Both the position numbers and the translations under genes were made by a program. The notes under the pieces were generated by a model that was given only the letters and a program-made list of their open reading frames with translations, ran no database searches and had not been told where the DNA came from. Shown here in pieces: positions 54,301 to 63,300 of a DNA stretch of 64,000 nucleotides. The number at the start of each line of letters is the position of its first letter. Position 1 is the stretch's first letter. The stretch is from contig NC_065886.2 of the NCBI RefSeq assembly GCF_932274485.2, positions 35,513,501 to 35,577,500 on the forward strand, written 5' to 3'. The stretch is from Patella vulgata (lineage: Eukaryota; Mollusca; Gastropoda; Patellidae).

Positions 54301-57300
54301 CCATCTGGATCAGGGAAGACAACTCTATGGCGTATGTTGAGACAGGCTATGGCTAAACAAGGTCAAGTAGTAAAACAATACGTTATGAATCCTAAAGCTA
54401 TGCCCAGAACACAGGTAAGCGGTAAACCTCTTATATTTAGGTCAATATAAAGGGAGGCAAGTCACTAACTCAATATCATCCACAATCTAATTTAAATCAA
54501 CAATGCGATGTTGTTATCTTAGTGTGAAAAGATGGACTTCTGCTATTGTTTAAGACAAAATGAGACATTTAAAATTGGCACATTAATTGCGTGCCAGAAT
54601 GCTTTCTAGCACCATTTCTAATGAAGCGACTCGATGAATGAGACTAAACATACCCCACAGGAGATTACTACTTATGTAGACTGGAATAACCAGATGCCAA
54701 AGGTTGCCATTCAATTGGGACTATTTCGCCGAACATAACTGATCAGAAATTACAGTAAAAACAGAAATGATTGAATGTAAATCAGTTTATATACATTCAT
54801 GTTGTCTTATTATATGAGTTGCGTCCCATTTATGTCCGTCCCATTCTAGGTGCTAAAGAATAGCGATATGGCTCCTAATATAAAGTATTGAATTAGGTTG
54901 ATCTGATGATCTGGTTGAATATTAAATTTTTGTTTTGAAAGTATTGGGTCATATTTTATATAATATATCATAGTTATAAATTTACATATTGTAGTTATTG
55001 GGTCAGGAAAATATGATGTGTAGTTAACTATTGGGTCATATTGTATATAATATAATATTAATATATCATAGTTATATGTTGTATATTGTAGTTATTGGGT
55101 CAGATAGATATGGACACAAGAGAATGGACTGATGGTGTTTTAACCTACAGTGCTAGACAGGTTATAAAAGAACCACAAGGTACAGTACAATCTTATTTAC
55201 ACCTGTTATATTCCTCATATTCTGCTCAATGTCACTGGTTACCAGTTTGTTCAAGGATTACTTACAAAGTTCTTTGTATTGTTTATAGATGTTTATAGCT
55301 AGTACTACCTCGTAACTTACGATCACAAGATATGTGCTTGTTATGCATTCCAAAGTACAATCTACAAACTTTCGGTTCTAGAGCATTCCAGTATAGTGCA
55401 CCTATATTGTGGAATTATTTACCCCATCATCTTAACACAGCTCCATCACTTGAATCTTTCAAAATAAAATTAAAAACCCATCTATGTGTTTTAGCTAGAG
55501 TGGGTCGAGATATGTGTATATATAGTGACCATAGAGTACATAGTACTCACCTAGAGCATGCATGCTTTACAAATATACATTATTATCTTCAGTAGCAATC
55601 AAATCAAAATAATTAAATTTTATGTTGATGGTACAGTATGTTATATAACCCACTCATTTTTGTTTCTAAAATAGAGAAAGAGGAAAAATGAGGTTTAACA
55701 TCCACTCAACAACACATCCTGGGTCAATGCGGGACCAAAACATGATGATATTTTATTTCAATAATTTGCCAGGGCATAGGTGTCTTAAAGACACCCAAGA
55801 AAATCCCCCATATCACATTTTAAATGTGGCGCCGACAATAACACACCACCTGACTCAATTGAAGACTCTATGAGCATGATTAGAACATTTGAATGCCCAG
55901 GCCCCTTGGTTTCCAGAATACCTTTAAGATTATTTATATCATGATTACTGCCTATCTTGATGGTCACTCAAGTCACTAAAACAATCCCATGTTTTCAAGG
56001 TCTATTGAACAATCCAGTTTGGAATTAAACAATTTTGAAAGTTTTTTCTGATTGATTTAACAGAAGTACAGTCATGGATCGTTTGTGATGGTGATATCGA
56101 TCCAGAATGGATTGAATCTCTAAACTCTGTCCTTGATGACAATCGTCTCCTTACCATGCCGTCAGGGGAGAGAATACAGTTTGGACCAAATGTTAACTTC
56201 CTGTTTGAAACCCATGATCTGAGTTGTGCATCACCAGCTACTATATCTAGAATGGGGATGATATTCTTGAGGTTTGTTGCTCTAATATCACATCTTTTAT
56301 TGTTATGGGAGCCACAGTGGCTCAGGATTTTCCGGTGGATTCCCCCTTGTCAGAAGTGGAGTACGGAGGACCCATGCACATAAAGAAAGCATGATGGCTG
56401 GAACTCGAAATAAGAGTAGACCCTTGTGCTGCTGTCCGGTCAAAATTGCTTTCATATGCCCGTCTTTATTACCCCAGAACAGTAGAACGTTAAACATAAA
56501 TTTCTCCAAATAATACATTCAGATCTTTACTAATGGAGCCACAGTGGCTTACTGAGTATGACGCTGACGAACAAGGTTCAGTCATTTTGTGCTCGGAGAA
56601 CGAGTAGTCAGGATTTTCTAGTCATTAATCATTTGATCCTGAGTTTGATGCCAGTGTTTACTGAACAGAATTTCCAGTGTGCATAGATAAAAACCTCGAC
56701 AGTTCATTATCCACTGAAAGTAAATTTTCCTCATAGCACATTATGGAGCAGAAACTAACCCCATTTCATTTCTACTTAAAAAGCGCTGTGACAATAAGAT
56801 AAATTTCTATTATTTAAATTAAAGAAAAATGTAACTGTTTATGAGTTATTTATAATGTTATGCCCGATTTATTTTATTTTACAAGTGATGAGGATGTTGA
56901 TGTCAAAGCTTTGGTAAAATCGTGGTTAAGTACCCAACCTGAGTCTGACCAACATCGTATAACATCGTGGGTTGAAGATCATTTCTATCGTGCTCTTGAG
57001 TGGGTCTTAAAACAGGTAAACCATCTTAATTTAACCACAACTTAGATCAATTGTTATACTGGAGACTCTGAACACAATTAGATGCGACCCTTTAGTTATA
57101 TTTGCATCACCTCATACAGTTCTTTATGTTTTACTTTTTACACAAAAAACTAGGTAATTTAAAACATGGACATTTCAGTATATTGGATTGGTTAAGAATT
57201 TAAAACCAATTTTTGATAAATAAAGCTGTTTTCTAGTTTTAGAGTATGGACCAAATTGTAATTTATAAAGTCCATCGTGTGTAACCATTAATTACAGGAA

Positions 57301-60300
57301 ATGCCACTTGTCTTGGCCAATTCACATCAAACTGTTTTTTTGTGTTTTTTGTAGAATGATTTTGTAGTGGATACAAGTTTAGTAGGCTGTGTTTTGAATG
57401 GATTGTCTCATCTACATAATATCAAGAATAAAGCTCACTTCTCTGTGTGTTTAATACATGGTCTCGGTGCCAATCTTTCCGAAGCTGTCAGACTAAAATT
57501 TGCCCAGGAGGTGAGTGTTGTAGGACATTAAACTCATTTCATTCTTTTATTTGTTAGAAGGTGAATGTTTTTATATATTAAGAAGAAAGAGATAGGCCTG
57601 TTAAATTAAAAAAGATATGCAAAATTAAGTCTACTAAAGATTTATTAACCCCCATAGGGGACTTTTAAAAGTGTTCATTCGTCTGTTAGTCTCTTTTTTG
57701 GGAACCCAATAACTGCTTCTTTATTAAAATTTTATGTTAAAACTTGGTGTTGGGGGATCCGTGGAGACTCGGTGAGGCTCAGCGTTTGTTGGTCACGAAA
57801 ATTCATCAGGATTTTCTGGTGTTGCCCCCTCTTGTCAGTGATGTAGCACACTGTATGGCATATGCCCAGTAGGCGCAGAACAGTAGGATGTTAAACCCCA
57901 TTTCTAAAGTTACAGCATATCTCCGGTAAAACTAAAATCAATATTTTAACACCTGTATTTGCTAATGCTAGATTCATATTATCACGATTCGTGCTACGAT
58001 CGAAATCGTGCTTTTAATCGTGGAATAATCATGGTGATCCAATCAGGTCTTATCATATATTGAGGTCAGTCATAGCAATCGTGTTGACCATATTGAAATG
58101 TATCTGCAAGTAGCAGATCAAGGATTCAATAGGGACAATCCTATTGTAACGCATCGCATGACAGTCGAAACATGGCATCAGATGACTTACATTTTCTTGG
58201 AAGAGTTTTGGTTTCATTCCGTGAACCATATGAACAGCGAACATCATATGATCATTATCTTCAATACAGTGACTAAGTTGGATAATGAGCGTTTTCTGCT
58301 CAGGTTATGCTAAGTGATAATAATTTGCTTGATGCTTTATAAAACAAGTAATTGATAACTTTGATCTGTTAATGTTCAGATCGAGATTGGAGACATCCGA
58401 ATCACAATTGGCTTGTTTCCTTCCATATCAGTTTATTGATGGTTTTTGTGTATTCTTTTATATCAGTCAGAATTTCGTTATATAAATTCTTTGTATTTTG
58501 CCCTCTATAGAACCTATTTCACTGTTATTTTAGGTATTTTCGTGGGTAGGTGAATCTCCACCCGAGAGTCGTCGTCCACTAGACACGTATTACGATGATT
58601 CAGTAGGACGATTGATGACTTATAATACTGAGGTAAATATATCATCATGTTTTCTTCTTTCTCTTTGATCTCTCCTACCCGTTTTGATTATCTATCCTTT
58701 CCTTTTAAATATGAAACGAGGCTTGTTGATGTCCTTAGATCAGACCAACCCTTTTAAATCAACAATAACAAAGCTTGTTGATTACCTTAGATCAGTCCAA
58801 CCCTTTTAAATCTACAATAACAACGCTTGTTGATTGGCTTAGATCAGTCCAATCCTTTTAAACATACAGTAACAGAGATTGTTTACCATCTTAGATTTAT
58901 CCAACTCTTTTTAAACCTTCAATAACAATGCTTGTTGAATCCCTTAGATCAGTCCAACCCAGGGTTCTTAATCCATTTTGAAATGAACCGGCCACGGGTA
59001 GGCCGAACGGATAGTCACCTTTTCAACAACAAACATGTTGGTTTATTCATACTCAATTCACGACAGTAATTGCATAATTCACTAATTGCATAACGTATTC
59101 AGGATAATAATAGCTGAAACTCCGAATAAACAGGACCTTTATAATTGCATACTTGTATCCATACATCGTTATAATATCGACATTTATAGTCATTATTATT
59201 TCAGCAACTTGCATTGCATATTCCTACTTTTGCTTTCATCCACCTAAACGGAAGTTATAAATTAGTAAAAACTACATGTACATACAAATGTTTTTTTTAA
59301 AAATTATATTATTCGTAAGCACATGTTAATATATATAAAAATAATAAAAGTATGTAAATAACAAAGTAGCAAAAATCAGTTTCCGTGTAGTCGGAACTCG
59401 GAAATATGCTGTACGTACGAAAGGTCACGTGGCCAATTGTCGTGATTCAGGTTAGTTTATTTTTAGTGTTACCCGTATACCCAGCAGGACTCGTTCGGAT
59501 ATTTGAGAGGATCTCTTCCTCAATTTCACTGAATATTAAAGAAATAAATTCACCACAATAATTAAAATCACGATATAATTTTTTTTGTCATTTCATGTCC
59601 CGTTCTGTCAAATCGTTCAATTATTGTTCATAATCATAATTTTCGATGGCAATGTTTCTTTTTGCTATGAAATACGCATTTCGGATTAACGCCCGGTTTG
59701 AAATAATTTCTATAGATTTAGGAATTAAACTCTTTGTTCTGCCATCGTCTTTCTTTGCTACGTAGGTATGATCGTCAGATTAATATGATATTTTATTGCC
59801 GATAATTTGGTTGACCTATATTGGACGTGGGAGGATCTCTGGCTTTTGGAATTTCCATTGACGACGTGCATGCTTGAAGTTCAAGGTCAACGCCGCCATC
59901 TCTATCTTCAGTTAAATCTCGTTTACGTTTCCTGGTGTCATTCTGCGAGGTGTTCAAGTACTTGACTTTTTGATGGGTTTCTTAATCGACGAGTAATAAT
60001 TAACTCTTTGTAATCGGCCGAAAGTAGATTGATTTATGATAGTGGCCGGTTCATTGTTTTACCAATCGGCCTGATAATTAATTCTTTGTAAATCGGCCGA
60101 AAGTAGATTGATTTGTGATGCCTTAGTGGCCGGTTCATTGTTTTACCAATCGGCTAGATTAAAGATCAATCGGCTAAAGCTGACAAAAAACAGCCGATTA
60201 AGATCCCTGGTCCAACCCTTTTAAATCTACAATAACAATGCTTGTTGATTACCTTAGTCAGTCCAACCCTATTAAACATACAGTAACAGAGATTGTTGAC

Positions 60301-63300
60301 CACCTTAGATTTATCCAACTCTTTTTAAACCTACAATAACAAGGCTTGTTGAATCCCTCAGATCAGTCCTTTTAAACCCACAATAAATAAAAAGGCTTGT
60401 TGACTCCCTTAGATTAATCCAACCCTTTTAAACTTGTTGATTACCATAGATCTACCCTACCATGTTAAACATACAGTAACAGAGCTTGTTGATCACCTTA
60501 GCTCTATCCCACTCTTTTAAACATACAATAACAAGGCTTGTTGAATCCCTCAGATCAGTCCAACCCTTTTAAACCTACAATAACAAGCTAGACTCTGTTA
60601 GATCTACTCTACCCTTTTAAAACATTCAATAACAAGGCTTACCTCAGATCTATAATGCTATATATTTGGTTCTGTGAACTGGTTGGGGTGTACGTAAAAG
60701 AACCCTTGACAGTTGGAATTAGATGAAGAGTAGGTGGAAACGTGGCTGTCCAGGCAAAATTTATCATCATAGAATGTCTTCATTAGCCTTCTTGGTGCAC
60801 GAAAATAGGACCTTAAATTTTGTTTCATTCTAAAAATTTGGAACAAGATATGATCTTTGATTTGTTCTTATTACAATTTATTTCCTTCCTCTCTTCCTTG
60901 TTTTATTTTTTTCATACTACTGTAGAATAAAATAGAATATATATTTACCATTTGAGTAGAATATAGTTTTATCATCTGGCACCACCCAACTATTATTATT
61001 TGCACCATGTTTTTATTTAAGGAAATGGCGTTTGTTCATGGGGTAAATAACTGCATGTATATAATTACTGTATGTTATGTTGACATGTATTACATCATGT
61101 ATATAATTAATTACTGTATGTTATGTTGACATGTTTAATTAACCATATATTACATCATGTGTATAATCTTCATTAGCTTGTATATTATATTAAAATACAT
61201 GGGTAATAGTATGTAAGTCACGTATATATATAATTACATGTGTTACAGTTAACATTACATGTTATATAATTATATATTGTACAATGTTTTATAATGTTAT
61301 ATTATACAATGTTGCAGTACAATGTTTTATAATATTATATAATTATATGTGAGTTACTACATGTGTTATAAAATGTGTTACATTGTTATATAATAATGGG
61401 TGTTATATTGTGTGTGTTACATTATGTTATTTGTAATGTTTTCACCATAGCCCAATATGTTATTTACATGTGGAACTCTGGTTTCCCCTTGTCAGTTCTG
61501 CACGTTAGAGAATCCGGCAAATAGTAGCGTTTTTTCATTTGGGTAACATCCCATGTCCACATTGCCTTCAAAGTTTGAATTTTCCTCATAGCACACTACA
61601 TGGTTAGTGTAGAAAAGTAGGACTTTAAACCCCATTTCATTTCATTTTGTTAGTGAAAAAAAGTAAGATGTTAAACTCTGTTTCATTTCATTTAATACAG
61701 TTAACGTGTATTGTTCATACCGTGTTGGATGTTGATTTTTGTGTTCAAATTCTGTTTTAAATTTAAAAGATATAGATTTCGAAAATATGATTATATGATA
61801 TTAATTTTTCTTTCGTTGAATTAATTATAAAACATAATTAAGACATGTATGAGTTAAATCAGGAATTATCATGAATTTATCAATAGATTTTGTTACATGT
61901 AAAATTTGAACGATGAAAAATAGTTACATTTTGAAATATTCAGTTGATCTATTCTGAATGTATGTTATGTACAGAAAAGAGTAATTCCATAATCTTTTTT
62001 TAGATTCCAGAGAACCTCACCGCAGACCATTTCAATTCACCGACAGCACTGCCTGTTATCAGAACATCCGATGTACAGCGAAGTTTGGATTATTTTACTC
62101 CCTGGTTGGAAGCAGATAACAAACAACCTTTTATATTGGTTGGTCCAGAAGGCTGTGGAAAAGGGTACATGTCCTCTTCTGTCTTGTTTTTTTTATTAAT
62201 TTGACTTATTGATTTTGATTATTTTATATTGTATATCTTGTCATGGCATATAACTCAAAATAAATTATAAGATAAAATTTAAAAAAAAATACCTTGCCTT
62301 TTGTGTGTTGACTGGCAACATGTTCTAGTATTGTATATACATCCAAAACGCTCTATATATCATGATAACAAGTGTTTAATTTCTCGATCACTGTTCAAAA
62401 ATAAACAACCCAATTGATAATTGACAATTAACTTTTGAACAGAGGTCCAGAAATGGAACCCTCATTATCAAAATTAAACGGTCAACTTGAAACTGGATAC
62501 AAATACAAATTAGATGATTTGGGGAGTTTTTAAACGATTTTTACAAATTTTCAAAGAAAGAGTTGACATCACATGAATGCGAAAGAAATTAGATCTAAAT
62601 TTGCAAGATTTAATAATATATGGATTTCAGTGATTGCTTCAAACACACTATATCTCATGGTAACAAAAATACCTCCAAATAGGATTGATCTCAGCAGGCT
62701 CTAAAAGATTTATATAAGAGTTTAATATTTAATTAACTAGACTTTAAAGTAGCTTAGGATTCTGGTGACGCTGGGATTCTATCTTTTTTTTTCAAGTTTT
62801 TCATTCTTTCCATTGAATATATTTTCAGAATATTTTTCGTCATAGTTTGAACATTTCTACCCAGCATCTTAGGTTCTGGTGGCGATGGGAAGCTTACTTG
62901 TTTTTTGAATGTTGTTTATTTTCTCCATTGAATATATTTTCAGGTTATTATTACGTCATAGTTTTGAACATTTGAGATCAACCCAGATAGCGGTGGTACA
63001 CTGTAGCGCTCAGACAAACCCGAGTCATATTCTACAGAAACTGAGTCAGACATGTATGGAGATCAGTTCTAACACAGGCCGTGTTTTACGACCAAAAGAT
63101 TGCGAGCGATTGGTTCTGTATCTTAAAGATATTAATCTACCGAAACCTGATAAGTGGGGAACTTGTCAGATGATATCATTCTTACAACAGGTAAATTGGA
63201 GCCTGTTTCACGAAATTTTAACTAAGATAAAATATAAATTTTAGTAATTTGATTGGTTAATACTAGATTGATTTTAGTGCTTAGCCAATCAAAATTGAAG

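Noticed and set aside
54705-54720. GGTTGCCATTCAATTG as an X-box
   Set aside because: Only the first half-site is present; it is part of a MITE-B body.
58098-58313. 71-codon plus frame in the intron before exon 39
   Set aside because: No family resemblance, and the opposite strand is open over the same stretch, which argues for composition.
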